Shown: positions 8,171 to 18,483 of the stretch, in pieces
How the letters are laid out: the number at the start of each line of letters is the position of its first letter
Position numbering within the stretch: the first letter of the stretch is position 1
Assembly (NCBI GenBank): GCA_026400835.1
Contig: JAPLOA010000056.1
Span: 154,441 to 218,440 of the forward strand
Direction: 5' to 3'
DNA from: Planctomycetales bacterium
GTDB lineage: Bacteria; Planctomycetota; Planctomycetia; Planctomycetales; Planctomycetaceae
DNA length: 64,000 nt
Notes under the pieces: model-generated
The model's input: only the letters and a program-made list of their open reading frames with translations
Told to the model about the DNA's origin: nothing
Database searches by the model: none
Translations under genes and position numbers: made by a program

Positions 8171-9129
8171 TGCAACGGCCATGTGGCTTTTGCGATTGGT
8201 GAAACATAATCGTCCGGCTTGACGGTCAGAATACTGCAGTCACAAGTGTCGAGCACACGCTCCGCCGTGTTCCCCAGCACAATTCCTTTGACACCACTGC
8301 GACCTACAGTCCCAATCGAAATCAGATCGGCCTCATGTTTCATAGCAATTCGTGAAATCTCCTGCCATGGATGTCCCCAGGTCAGGTGCGAAACGATTCG
8401 AGACACACCTGACCCCAGCGTCTTCAGAAATTCATCCAGTCGCTGCTCCGCCTCGTTATTGATTTCCTGACGCACCGAACTGCCCGGCGGAATGTGCTCC
8501 AGAAGATCATTCGGGACATCTTTGGAATCGATGACATGGACGAGGTGAAATTCGGCATCTGCCTTCTCCGCCAGCCAAAGTCCCGAGAGAACGGCCTTGC
8601 GGCTGCTGTCTGAAAAATCGGTTGGTGCGATTATCACTTTGGGAGCCGTTGCGTGTTCCTTCTTCACGACCCATACCGCGGCAGGACAGTTCCGAATAAG
8701 ATTCTTCGCAGTACTGCCCACGAAGAACTGTTTCCAGCCGGTGATCCCGCGAGTCCCCGTCATGACGACATCGAATCCCTCCTGCTGAACCGCATGAGAA
8801 ATCTCAACAAACGCTTCTCCCAGCAATGTCTCGCCGGAAATCTCAACTCCTGATCCCTTCAGCGGCTGGATCAGCACTTGTAGCTTCTGGTCAGAAACGT
8901 AACGAATCTCCTTCTCGTAGATATGCCCGTCGCCAGCCAACAAATCCTGCTTCGCTCTGTTGGACATCCCCATGGTCGCACGACGAAGATTATCCAGAAC
9001 ATGACTCAGCACAACGCGTCCTGACGACTGCTTTGCCACCCAAACCGCCAGGTGCAATGCGGCTGCGGAATCCTCCGAAAAGTCGGTCGCGACCAGAATG
9101 TTTCGAAACTCGATTAAGTCAGCAGACAT
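8164..9129 (-). CDS. Tandem universal stress protein
   Basis: 321 residues from the ATG at 9129; the frame is open further upstream, but the extra residues do not resemble the family. There are two Usp domains (about 8-150 and 158-305), each with the ATP-binding pattern G-2x-G-9x-G: GTRGITGWKQFFVGS in the first, GTVGRSGVKGIVLGN in the second. Both domains start with the usual ILVATDFSE / VIIAPTDFSD strand. Two-domain Usp proteins of this size are common and are thought to bind ATP during stress or growth arrest. It lies 140 bases downstream of the P-type ATPase on the same strand. Its TAG stop lies inside the end of a dispersed repeat. Confidence 0.92.
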   Translation of the reverse strand: MSADLIEFRNILVATDFSEDSAAALHLAVWVAKQSSGRVVLSHVLDNLRRATMGMSNRAKQDLLAGDGHIYEKEIRYVSDQKLQVLIQPLKGSGVEISGETLLGEAFVEISHAVQQEGFDVVMTGTRGITGWKQFFVGSTAKNLIRNCPAAVWVVKKEHATAPKVIIAPTDFSDSSRKAVLSGLWLAEKADAEFHLVHVIDSKDVPNDLLEHIPPGSSVRQEINNEAEQRLDEFLKTLGSGVSRIVSHLTWGHPWQEISRIAMKHEADLISIGTVGRSGVKGIVLGNTAERVLDTCDCSILTVKPDDYVSPIAKATWPLHP

Positions 9130-9272
9130 CACCGAAGGCCCTTTAATGAAATGATGCGTTGTACAGCGACGCAACCGGACTCAATGCACAACCCATACCA
9201 GGGCAAAACTATTGAGTCTGAAGGGGAATTGCCCTGCACATGTGCGATATGGACCATCCTGTTCGATTCTCA

Positions 9273-12056
9273 TCATATTCGCAGGCACTCAGACAACGAT
9301 CTCTTTCGATGGAACGCAACGATCTTCAACAGTTCAATCACCGTCACAGGAATCACGGACAGCAGCAAAACCAGTAGCCATTCCCTCGGCAATAGAGTCG
9401 TCACTTCAAAGACCTTTTGGGTCCACGGGATAGTCATGATGCTTAACTGCAGCAGAACCGAAACTGCCACAGCGCCGAACAGCCAGAGATTTGAGAAGAC
9501 TCCAAGTTCCGGCATGGTGTAGCGATGACTCCGACATCCAAAGGCAAAGAACAACTGCGAAAACGCGGCGACGGCAAATGTCACCGTGCGAGCCGCGACA
9601 AGCTGTGTTTCCTTCCTCTCATAAACCAACCAGAAGCCGGCCAGTGTCACGCACGCTATCAATAGTCCATGACACAGAATCAGCATTCCACTTTGCTTCG
9701 TCAGAACCGCCTGCTCCGGAGACCGTGGAGGACGATTCATGATATCCTTCTCCGGAGGTTCCATTCCCAGTGCCAGGGCTGGCAATCCGTCTGTGACCAG
9801 ATTGATCCAGAGAATCTGTATGGCCATCAATGGAACCGGCCACCCAGCCAGAACGGCGATAAACATCAGCAGAACTTCGCTGGTATTACAGGACAACAGA
9901 AAGTGAATGAACTTTCGAATGTTGTCAAAGATTCCTCGCCCTTCCTCAACAGCACTGACAATGGACGCAAAATTATCGTCCATCAGAATCATATCGGACG
10001 CTTCTTTCGTGACGTCCGTTCCCGTAACGCCCATCGCGATACCGATATCAGCGGCCTTCACGGCCGGAGCATCATTGACTCCATCTCCGGTCATGGCGAC
10101 GATCTGGCCACGAGCCTTCAACGCCTTCACAATGCGCAGCTTGTGCTCCGGTGAAACTCGCGCGAACACCGAGACCGACTCGACATCTTTCTCCAGTTGT
10201 TCTGTCGTGGCTTCATCCAGCTCCAGGCCCGACATCACATGGCTCTGGTCATCAGCGATATGCAGTTCTCTGGCAATCGCCAGAGCTGTCTCCGGATGGT
10301 CGCCAGTAATCATGACCGGACGAATTCCGGCAACACGGCACTTCTCCACCGCCACTCGCGCCTCATCGCGGGGCGGATCGATCATACCCACGAGGCCGGC
10401 AAACACGAGTCCGGATTCTTCATTGATTTCAGACTCCAACGAAGTCTGATCCCGATAGGCCAGCGCGAGTACTCGATAAGCTCGAGATGCCAGCAGTGAA
10501 CTTGTTTTTATGATCTCTCGCCGACGTTCCCCGGTCAGTTCGACCTCCGTATACCCACGACGCTCCCGAACACACTTGCCCAGAATCATCTCCGGCGCAC
10601 CTTTGCTGTGCATGACGATTCGACCATCCGCACTCTGGATCACAACCGACATTGTCTTGCGGTTGGAATCAAACGGGATCTCAGACAGGATCTTCTCCTT
10701 CGAATCATGCGCCTGAATACCGGCCTTCATGGCCACAACCAGCAGTGCTCCCTCAGTCGGGTCACCGATCACCTGCCAACCATCGCCTTCGCCATCTTTC
10801 TGATGAATCGTCGCATTATTGCAACGCGCAGAGGCCGTCAGCAGTGGTAGTAGTTCCGGGTCTTCCTGAGCATTGATCTTTGTTTCGGCTACAGGCTTTC
10901 CATCGCTCGAACTGTTTGAATCATCAACCCGAAGAAACTCACCATGCGGCGAATAGCCAGCCCCGGTGACTCGAACAGACTGCGACGCAGTGACGATCTC
11001 TCGCACCGTCATTTCATTGCGAGTCAGCGTGCCTGTCTTGTCCGAACAAATCACAGTCACAGAACCCAGCGTTTCCACACTCGGGAGTTTTCTGACCAAC
11101 GCATGCCGCTTAACCATCCGCTGCAGCCCCAGCGCGAGCGTCATCGTGACCACTGCAGGAAGTCCCTCCGGCACAGCCGCCACAGCGAGGCTGACCGACA
11201 CCAGCAGCATTTCCAGGACCTTGCCACCACGCATCAGTTGCAGCGCAAAGATAACCACAACAATAATCAGGCAGACGCCAACAAGCACCTTACCCAGTTC
11301 GGCCAGCCGCTTTTGCAAGGGCGTTAGTTCTCGCTCGGAGCGGTTCAACATTCCGGCAATTTGCCCCAGCTCCGTTTTCATTCCGGTCTGGACCACCACG
11401 GCGGTTGCTTTGCCGGCAGCCGTCACGGTCCCCATGTAGATCATGTTGCGACGATCACCGAGCGATGCGTTCTCCTGCAGACTGCAGTTTGCGTCCTTAT
11501 CGACAGGAACCGATTCCCCCGTCAATGCCGCTTCCTGCACCTGCAGACTGAATGACGTCAACAGGCGACAGTCGGCCGGAACATTATCTCCGGCTTCGAT
11601 CAGAATGCAGTCGCCGGACACCAGTTCACTGGCCGGAAGTAACTGCATTTCTCCATTGCGCAGAACCCTGGCCATTGGCGATGACAACTTCTGCAAGGAC
11701 GCCAGCGCACGCTCGGCTCGCTCTTCCTGCATGAAGCCAATGATGCCGTTCAACAACACGATGGCCAGAATCGCAAATGTGTCGATCCATTCGCCCATGA
11801 GGCCCGCGATCAAGGCCGCAAAAATCAGAATCCAGATGACGAGATCAGAGAACTGCGCCAATAGTTTTTTCCAAAGCGGCACAGGAGCGGCTTCGGAGAG
11901 AACGTTGAATCCTGCCTCGTTCCGTCTCAGAAGCACGTCGTCGGTCGACAATCCCAGCGTGGGTTCCACCGTGAGCAACTTCAGAATGTCGGGGGTCGGC
12001 ACCATGTGCCAGATTGGCTCACTTCGCTGTAAAGATTTCGCCACCTTCCGCACCAT
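9273..12056 (-). CDS. P-type cation ATPase, SERCA/PMR1-like calcium pump
   Basis: 927 residues with all P-type ATPase landmarks: an N-terminal cation-ATPase domain, the TGES actuator motif, the phosphorylation motif DKTGTLT with Asp339, the KGAPE nucleotide-binding motif and MTGDGVNDAPA in the hinge. M4 contains VPEGLP and M6 contains NLVTDGLPALALG. The Asn and Asp of M6 with the Glu of M4 are the calcium-site pattern of the P2A class, so Ca2+ export is the best guess; Na+ or Mn2+ cannot be excluded. The C-terminal four membrane helices are present, so it is full length. It is probably co-transcribed with the downstream Usp gene. Confidence 0.93.
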   Translation of the reverse strand: MVRKVAKSLQRSEPIWHMVPTPDILKLLTVEPTLGLSTDDVLLRRNEAGFNVLSEAAPVPLWKKLLAQFSDLVIWILIFAALIAGLMGEWIDTFAILAIVLLNGIIGFMQEERAERALASLQKLSSPMARVLRNGEMQLLPASELVSGDCILIEAGDNVPADCRLLTSFSLQVQEAALTGESVPVDKDANCSLQENASLGDRRNMIYMGTVTAAGKATAVVVQTGMKTELGQIAGMLNRSERELTPLQKRLAELGKVLVGVCLIIVVVIFALQLMRGGKVLEMLLVSVSLAVAAVPEGLPAVVTMTLALGLQRMVKRHALVRKLPSVETLGSVTVICSDKTGTLTRNEMTVREIVTASQSVRVTGAGYSPHGEFLRVDDSNSSSDGKPVAETKINAQEDPELLPLLTASARCNNATIHQKDGEGDGWQVIGDPTEGALLVVAMKAGIQAHDSKEKILSEIPFDSNRKTMSVVIQSADGRIVMHSKGAPEMILGKCVRERRGYTEVELTGERRREIIKTSSLLASRAYRVLALAYRDQTSLESEINEESGLVFAGLVGMIDPPRDEARVAVEKCRVAGIRPVMITGDHPETALAIARELHIADDQSHVMSGLELDEATTEQLEKDVESVSVFARVSPEHKLRIVKALKARGQIVAMTGDGVNDAPAVKAADIGIAMGVTGTDVTKEASDMILMDDNFASIVSAVEEGRGIFDNIRKFIHFLLSCNTSEVLLMFIAVLAGWPVPLMAIQILWINLVTDGLPALALGMEPPEKDIMNRPPRSPEQAVLTKQSGMLILCHGLLIACVTLAGFWLVYERKETQLVAARTVTFAVAAFSQLFFAFGCRSHRYTMPELGVFSNLWLFGAVAVSVLLQLSIMTIPWTQKVFEVTTLLPREWLLVLLLSVIPVTVIELLKIVAFHRKRSLSECLRI

Positions 12057-12274
12057 CGTCTTTCTTCATGAGCCGCACTTTGACCGTACTTTGCCCAAAC
12101 CGCAGATACGACTCGAAACAATTGCCCGGAAAAATTTAACAAGCTCATTGTCGTCGATCGACTCGCACGAAAAGTCACGACGCAAAACTCGGGCCATGTC
12201 GAACGTACGATGCCGAGTTCTGTCGAAAACAGGACGCGCCGAGTTGCCTTGCGGGGCGAATAAGTACGGAGTAC

Positions 12275-14677
12275 TCAGGTGCCGGAGCCCGCGTTCCGCC
12301 GATCCAACTGCAATTCCAGTGAATTTCGCAATTCACGAACTCGTTCCACATCAACCCCGGGAGTCGGGTTAGTGATGAACCAACTCGCGTCGCGAATGGC
12401 CATTTCCAGCCGTCCCGTGCGCGCTCGCATTTCCAAACGCTTGGCTCGATGTTCGGGATTCAGCGGTTCCAGCATCACCAGCGTTTCGAGATATCGCAAC
12501 ACGTCGTCGTCGTTCTTCTCATCTTCTGCAAGGTTCAAAAGATTCCGTGTCATGCGCTCCATAATCTCAAGTGGCGTTTGCGCTTCACGGAAACGTGGCA
12601 GATCGGGAAAATTGGCATCAGCAAGAACTTTGCGAACTTCCTCATCGTTCATGCGGCGACCATGTTCGAACGGGTCAATGACTTCACTGGCCTGTGATGA
12701 ATCGGCGGGTTCATAACGCACGACGAAATGTCCCGGAAGGCCGACACCAACGACCTTCAGGTCGACTCGTTTGGCAAGCTCCATATAGACTACGGAAATT
12801 GTGATCGGCAAACCTTCTCGGTCATCAATCACTTCGTTCAGATAGCTGTTGGATCGAGTGTAATATTCCGACTGACTTCCACGCATACCCAGTTCTTCAA
12901 ACAAATATTTATCGAGCGCAGCCAGACGTTGTAGTTCCGTGGCATTTTCCGGAAACGTCCGCTTCAGCTCCTCTGCCATCTCATCCATGCGTGCCACATA
13001 AGCGTTCACGTCAACATCCGGATTATCAATATGAGCCAGCAACAGCGCGCCCTTCAGCAGATCAGGCCTGGTGGCCGCGGATGAGCTTGCAGCGGGATCA
13101 GCGGCGGGAGGCGAAGCTGGTTGCACCTCGGACGACAAATATTCCGTGTTGAAGTCAATTCCCAAAGCGTCCGCCATCAGTCGACGAGCAGCGGTGTCAT
13201 GCAGATCCCGCGCCAGCGTTCGCAGTTGCTTCGCCTGTTGCTCCATGCGAATCGCTTCTTTGTTCAATGCGTCAGTGGCAGATTCTCCAATCGGCAGCAG
13301 CTCGGCAACCATCCGATCATCAGCCGGTCGATCCGGAGTAATCTGCTTTGTCGTCGCAGTGATCTTCTCCAGATCCGGCTGGCTTAGCTCAAGTGGAAGC
13401 AATGCTGCCCCCACTGCAAATCGCCTGAACTCGGCCGCTGTACCTCTGAAGGATGCCAGCCCGAATTTGCCGGACGTCAAACCTTTGTCGGCCGACTCCA
13501 GAACCTTCTGGCCATTCACGAAACACTCAAACCGATCCATATGCATCCGCACTGTCAGCGTGTTCCACTCACCAGGCTTATAAGCGGGGTGTGGTTCGTT
13601 ATGCAGAATGTTCCATGAATTGACATCCGGTCCATCGAAACGCGTGAGCCTCAAATTCCCCGCGCTGGGATAGAAGCCGTAGTGGCGTTCATTGCTATCG
13701 GAGTGAAATACCAACCCGGCAGCGCCTTGTTCATCGCCCAGCTTGACCATGACCTGCAAATCAAACGGCATATCGGGGACATCGGCGTTGCGAAGACACA
13801 AGGTTCGTCCCCCAAAGCCAGTTCCGGAATCCGTAACCGTGATCCGACCAGCTCGCTGACGCCAGTTGGCTCCGAACAGAGGCGTCCATTGCCGGGCGTC
13901 CAACGCACCCATCGTGCGCCATCGAGCCATTGGAATGGGGTTCGGATTGGCCAGCATGTCCCGCAGCAGCTTAACCGGCAAAGCAAACCCGACGTTCTCT
14001 GCCAGCGATGATTTCAATGTCACAATTCCCACAACATTCCCGGTACGGTCCAAAACAGGACCACCACTGTTCCCCGGCTGAATCGGCATCGCGAGCTGCA
14101 GCATTTTGATACCATCAATGTCCTGATGCCCGGAAACAATTCCACCAGCCATGCTGTTACGCATTCCCCTGGGATGTCCCATCGCCACCACTTCACGCCC
14201 CTGCGCGGTTTCTATGTCTTCCGACAGAGGAAGGTCCGCCAGTTCTTTTGCGTCAACTCGAAAAACAACAAGATCAATGCGATTTGTCGATGCATAAACT
14301 TCTGTGACCGGCACAATTTTCCCGCCCATCAACTCGACCGCGAAATCACGGCCATCACCAATCACATGCCGTGCGGTAACGATCAGGCCATCTCTGGAGA
14401 TAATAAAGCCCGCTCCCAATCCATGCTCCGCCCCTGTTCGATCGGTCGAGCGAATAAACACCAGCGACGCCTTCGCTCGCGCGGCCAGAGCTTCGTTCGA
14501 AAGAACCTCCGGAGCGGCCGGAGCCTCAACCTGCGCCCCTGGCGCTGCTGTGGTCGCCTCTGCTGCTGATTGCGTCGCTTCGTCGCCGAGCAGAAAAACA
14601 GGGCATGAGCAAAAGCATAACGCGATTGCGATCAGTGAAACTGCCTGAATAATCTCAGAGCCAGTCGTCTTCGACAT
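12275..14677 (-). CDS. Trypsin-like protease fused to a SirB1/transglutaminase-like domain
   Basis: 800 residues. A hydrophobic N-terminal export segment (about 10-31) precedes an S1C (HtrA/Deg-like) protease domain with His104 (TARHVIGDG), Asp135 (NRIDLVVF) and Ser204 in QPGNSGGPV. No PDZ domain follows. Instead, residues about 255-410 look like a jelly-roll or concanavalin-like domain (GEWNTLTVRMHMDRFECFVNG). The C-terminal part (about 570-760) resembles the SirB1 N-terminal / transglutaminase-like family (YYTRSNSYLNEVIDDREGLP followed by VGVGLPGHFVVRY) and ends in a TPR-like tail. Each part is recognisable alone; the combination is unusual. It is probably exported and may process or check envelope proteins, which is inference. 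Confidence 0.85.
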   Translation of the reverse strand: MSKTTGSEIIQAVSLIAIALCFCSCPVFLLGDEATQSAAEATTAAPGAQVEAPAAPEVLSNEALAARAKASLVFIRSTDRTGAEHGLGAGFIISRDGLIVTARHVIGDGRDFAVELMGGKIVPVTEVYASTNRIDLVVFRVDAKELADLPLSEDIETAQGREVVAMGHPRGMRNSMAGGIVSGHQDIDGIKMLQLAMPIQPGNSGGPVLDRTGNVVGIVTLKSSLAENVGFALPVKLLRDMLANPNPIPMARWRTMGALDARQWTPLFGANWRQRAGRITVTDSGTGFGGRTLCLRNADVPDMPFDLQVMVKLGDEQGAAGLVFHSDSNERHYGFYPSAGNLRLTRFDGPDVNSWNILHNEPHPAYKPGEWNTLTVRMHMDRFECFVNGQKVLESADKGLTSGKFGLASFRGTAAEFRRFAVGAALLPLELSQPDLEKITATTKQITPDRPADDRMVAELLPIGESATDALNKEAIRMEQQAKQLRTLARDLHDTAARRLMADALGIDFNTEYLSSEVQPASPPAADPAASSSAATRPDLLKGALLLAHIDNPDVDVNAYVARMDEMAEELKRTFPENATELQRLAALDKYLFEELGMRGSQSEYYTRSNSYLNEVIDDREGLPITISVVYMELAKRVDLKVVGVGLPGHFVVRYEPADSSQASEVIDPFEHGRRMNDEEVRKVLADANFPDLPRFREAQTPLEIMERMTRNLLNLAEDEKNDDDVLRYLETLVMLEPLNPEHRAKRLEMRARTGRLEMAIRDASWFITNPTPGVDVERVRELRNSLELQLDRRNAGSGT

Positions 14678-14753
14678 CGTAAGTCTCGTTTTCGTTTACC
14701 GGATATTCCTCAATGCGGCGGGAAACGAATTAAACCGAGTTTTGCCAATCGCG

Positions 14754-16313
14754 TCACTGCCGCGGAATGATTAACTGAGGAAGTTCTTCCGATGATTCAA
14801 CAGGTTCTTTCACAACTTGTTTTGAACCGCGCAAAAGAATTCCATCGGAATCTTCTGCTGCCACCGCCTTCGTTGGCACGGAGTTGAGCCTTTGGGAATC
14901 ATCAACGGGGTTGCTGTTGGCGGCCTGCGAGGTCGTGGCCAGTTGCTTTAACTGGGCCAGTTCCTGCGAGATCGCTCGCTGACCGGGATCTTCGTCGGCT
15001 ATGGTTCGAAGTCTGGCGATATAGTCCGCTTCCGGCCCCTCATAATGAGCCAGTTCAAACAGCTCATCGGCCGCTGCATCAAAGCCTCGAAACTTCTGAA
15101 ACGCGCCCGCCAACAGCAAGCGATCCGCAGACAATGGTCGTTCCGCCAGCCAATTCCAGAGTTCACTCCCATGCGTGCGCGCACGCTCGGCCGTCTGCTG
15201 ACCATACAATTCGTCAGCCGAAACCCATGCCCGCGCACGGTCGTCGGTGATCGAAAGGGCCGTCTTGAGATTCTGTGCAGCCGCCGGGAAATTCCTGATG
15301 GCAATCTGCAGAAGCGCCATGCGAATCCACGGACTCCGCCGGTCGGGTGCTCGCTGAATAGCGTCACGGTAAGATTCTTCGGCGGTGACATAATCCTCTT
15401 TGCGAAACGCGGTATCGCCCTGTGACTGATATCGCAGGCTGTTGATCTTGTCGGCCAACGAAGAAACCTTGTCCCCACGTGGCAGTGACTCAAATTCATT
15501 CAGCAGCGGCGTGTCGCGATCAATCGCAGGTGGAGCTTCCGGAATTGGCTCAGGAGGAAACTGCTGTATTGGAATCTCAAACTGCTGAGGAGCAGGAGCA
15601 ATCTGATCCAGCATCCGCGGATCGATCATCGTGTAGGATGCCGTCGAGGGCACCGAAGGCCGCATCGACAGGTTCATGCTCATGATTGTCGGAACCAGAA
15701 TTGAACCCGGATACTGGTTCGCAACGCCGATATACGGCATTGGAGTGACCAGCCAGGGATTCCAGGGCACAAGCTGCCCTGTGAATGGATCGACGGTCAG
15801 CGGTGGGCCGACTTGTGGCAAGCCGCCGACATAGCCATAACCCGGATAGGCACCGAACCCCTGATAGCCACCGGCACCAGGGTAGCCACCCAAACCAGGA
15901 TTGCCACCAAAACCAGGAGTGCCACTGTAGAAGAACGGATCCGCCGGTCCGAAGCCTCCGCCATAAAGAAACGGCGTCGCTCCATAAGCCGGAACTGGTA
16001 CGATCGCAGGAGTGAATAGTCCATTTGAGAGATGATGTACTCCCTGGGGAGTTCGCACCACTCCCGCAACCGATCGGCCATTGGAGTACGTCGCCGAAGA
16101 TGTTCCAAACCGCGAAACACCCGCAGCATATTGCCCGTTCACAAGATTTCCGGAACCATAATATCCTCGCCCCGGATTAAAGTGCCGAGCGTCGATGCCT
16201 CGATAGTCGCGAGGATGCTGAGCAACAGCCGTTGAACATACCAGCCCAATCATCAGCGCCAACAAAGGCATTCGAATCCCGCAAGCCAAATTTGCCGAAG
16301 TTTGAGATGCCAT
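14754..16313 (-). CDS. Secreted Gly/Pro/Tyr-rich TPR protein
   Basis: About 519 residues from the ATG at 16313, which has a GGGG-type ribosome-binding site nine bases upstream and leads into a signal peptide (cleavage near STAVAQ). The frame is open to 16400, but those residues would precede the signal peptide. After it come a region rich in Gly, Tyr and Pro with short GGYPGAGGYQGFGAYPGYG-like repeats, a Pro-rich linker, and a helical half with TPR-like units (SQGDTAFRKEDYVTAEESYR, then RAPDRRSPWIRMALLQIAI). The function is unknown. Similar repeat-plus-TPR secreted proteins occur in planctomycetes. It is in the same orientation as the protease fusion, 76 bases upstream of it. Confidence 0.75.
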   Translation of the reverse strand: MASQTSANLACGIRMPLLALMIGLVCSTAVAQHPRDYRGIDARHFNPGRGYYGSGNLVNGQYAAGVSRFGTSSATYSNGRSVAGVVRTPQGVHHLSNGLFTPAIVPVPAYGATPFLYGGGFGPADPFFYSGTPGFGGNPGLGGYPGAGGYQGFGAYPGYGYVGGLPQVGPPLTVDPFTGQLVPWNPWLVTPMPYIGVANQYPGSILVPTIMSMNLSMRPSVPSTASYTMIDPRMLDQIAPAPQQFEIPIQQFPPEPIPEAPPAIDRDTPLLNEFESLPRGDKVSSLADKINSLRYQSQGDTAFRKEDYVTAEESYRDAIQRAPDRRSPWIRMALLQIAIRNFPAAAQNLKTALSITDDRARAWVSADELYGQQTAERARTHGSELWNWLAERPLSADRLLLAGAFQKFRGFDAAADELFELAHYEGPEADYIARLRTIADEDPGQRAISQELAQLKQLATTSQAANSNPVDDSQRLNSVPTKAVAAEDSDGILLRGSKQVVKEPVESSEELPQLIIPRQ

Positions 16314-16680
16314 GGCAGATATCCCCGACAGTGCCTTGTGACGAATCGCCTGCGACATGCGGCTTTTCGCATGGTGAAGTATACCGTCAGCAATCTGCAT
16401 GTGTGAAAGTATTTTCCCGACTACGCCACCCGAACACTGTGAACCGTTCTTGCCAGTGCAGTTGATACGCCCCGGGCCGAAGGCCCATCAATTCTCTCGG
16501 CAAAGTCCAGTCTGACCGGCCCTATGACCCCTATGTTCCGAAAGGCCGAAAGAGGTTGTGAAAAAATGCGGGACTCCCTTTCTGAGGTCAGGAAATTCCC
16601 GTTCTTGCGGTATTGACACCCTGGAGCGGCCGTCCCGCGCCCAAGAGGCACCAACAAAACCGGGACAGGTACCGTGGCGG

Positions 16681-16914
16681 TCAGGTTCGAAATCGAGCCC
16701 GCTGCTGATCCGGCTGCCACCGTTCAATGGCTCCTGCGACAGAGAGCAAAACCTGCTGAGCCAGGTCTTCCGCGTCAGCCGCCTGGATTCCTTTTCGACG
16801 AGCCAGACGCAGGATGACCGGCCGATACAGAGTCGCAAACTGATTCCATGCGTCGGCATCGTTGGCATCACGAACGCGCAGGATCAGGCCTGGACGTGTT
16901 TCGGGGACCAGCAT
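16681..16914 (-). pseudogene. Truncated ECF sigma factor remnant
   Basis: The 78 residues match the N-terminus of planctomycete ECF sigma factors: TRPGLILRVRDANDADAWNQ, then FATLYRPVILRLARRKG and AEDLAQQVLLSVAGAIERW (region 2). The frame ends in TGA directly after ARFRT, where relatives usually have Trp-Leu (TGG) leading into the linker to region 4. I find no region 4 helix-turn-helix in any frame of the next 300 bases. The protein would lack promoter -35 recognition, so this is most likely a dead gene or, less likely, a region-2-only protein. Confidence 0.65.
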
Positions 16915-17085
16915 TCAATATCTCTGCAATTGGTCAGTCTTACGGAGTTACACACAGGATTTGACATTATCTGACAGATACTTGAAAAGATTCGCAGCAA
17001 GAATCCCAATGAATTGCAGCCGGTCCGTCACCCAGGCGAGCGGCATAGCGTCAGCTATCCGTGTCTGTGCGGTTTTCTTTGATGG

Positions 17086-17842
17086 TCAAACCATAGAAAT
17101 CGAACCGGGACTGTCGCAGACAACTGAGCACAATCTTCTCATGGATTGCTGCAGCCTGCTGCCGCTTTCCAGTTCACAGCCTGCTGTGAACCACAGCCTT
17201 GAACACTCTAACAACCCTCTGAACCGCTGATTTGGCAGCAGGCGGCCTTCACCAAAGCGGCAGCAGGCCGCAGCACTCCAAGGGAAACATGACGGCTCAG
17301 CAATCTTCCTAAAGCTCGCTGGGGCGCTCGCTGGGGCCATCCAATCGAAAACACCCCTGCGTGTTGATGCCAGAGCTGTGCACCACGTGCCTTCACCGAC
17401 GCCTGTGTATTCCAAATAACGGCCAGTGCCGGTGATCAGGGAGGTGACATCACGCCACTGTTCCACCGTTGGGTGAAAAAGATCCAACACGCCGTAACCT
17501 CGTCTCAGATTCGATATGGACGCCTGTGAGTTGTAGGTAAACACCGGGGCCGGATCGAATGGACCGCCTCGCGGAGTAGCGAATTGTACGACCACATTCC
17601 CGAACAGCATATGCACACAGGCTGGCCCCAGCCAGATCCCGAACGCGGAGCGATCCCCAGGGAACGCTCCACCCATTCTGGACAGGCTGAATCCGTCTGC
17701 CGAACTGTGGCTGCATTCCGTTGAGCACTTCGGCAAACGCCGGGCCGCCAACCGCGTGACACCGGCATCCAGATTCAACGCCACTGCAATACCGGCTGAC
17801 TCGGCTCTTGCCGCTCGATAGTGGTGGAGAGCAGTGGATCAT
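17086..17842 (-). pseudogene. Degenerate RHS-like protein fragment
   Basis: The stretch near 17350-17600 on the minus strand encodes GNVVVQFATPRGGPFDP, PVFTYNSQASISN, YGVLDLFHPTVEQ and LITGTGRYLEYTGVGEGTW. This resembles the N-terminal region of planctomycete RHS-repeat proteins. The residues before and after it do not fit, and the flanks suggest frame changes. No YD-repeats or RHS core follow. The 1.1 kb from 16915 to 18023 holds nothing else that I recognise. I treat it as a decayed remnant; the call rests on resemblance only. Confidence 0.35.
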
Positions 17843-18023
17843 GAGGAAGTCGAGTCCTGCTGCGATCTGTCCCGTTGTTTGGATGGCCCCGGTAAACTTC
17901 GTTAAATCTCGCAGAATCTGGGCCGTCCAATCTGGATGATATCAGCTATGATCTGGGGTTGATGTCGCAGGAGATTTCTGAAATCCGACAGGCGTTTGGC
18001 TGTCTTGCTGGGAGCATAGACCG

Positions 18024-18293
18024 ATGTGGGACGGCTATCGAAGATGGAGGCACGCGTTTGCGCCAGTACTCATCACTGCCTCGCTGGCCTTGATGAAGCT
18101 TAACGCGGAAGATTCGGCACTCTGGCGTGTCGGAGTTGTCCTGGCCGCGGCGGCGGGGCTGACATACGTGATCGAGGAAATCGCCCGGAACTTAAAACGT
18201 GAAGGACGAACCTGTTCGAACTGTGGTGAGAAATCTCAATTGAAGTCATTCCGCATTCGCAACATCTGTCCGCATTGTGGCCAGCCAATGTAA
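18024..18293 (+). CDS. Small membrane-associated zinc-ribbon protein
   Basis: 89 residues. The first half has two short hydrophobic stretches (about 10-25 and 35-50). The C-terminus has two CxxC knuckles (CSNCG at about 69-72 and CPHCGQ at about 83-86), typical of a zinc ribbon. The function is unknown. It could be an assembly or regulatory factor held at the membrane. It is not overlapped by a better frame, and it precedes a convergent PAP2-like gene. Confidence 0.6.
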   Translation: MWDGYRRWRHAFAPVLITASLALMKLNAEDSALWRVGVVLAAAAGLTYVIEEIARNLKREGRTCSNCGEKSQLKSFRIRNICPHCGQPM

Positions 18294-18483
18294 GAAATTG
18301 ACGACGAGGGCACTGCATGCTTGAGGGTTCCACTTGCCTGACAGGTAATGTGATTCGCAAAGAAAACGGCATCGATCCCGGCCCCGAACGTCGCAAACGC
18401 CTACTCATAGAGGCGCATGGTACCTATTACTTTCCCCGGCTCAGGGGAGAAGCGATGAACGGAGCAAAATCAATACTGACATC

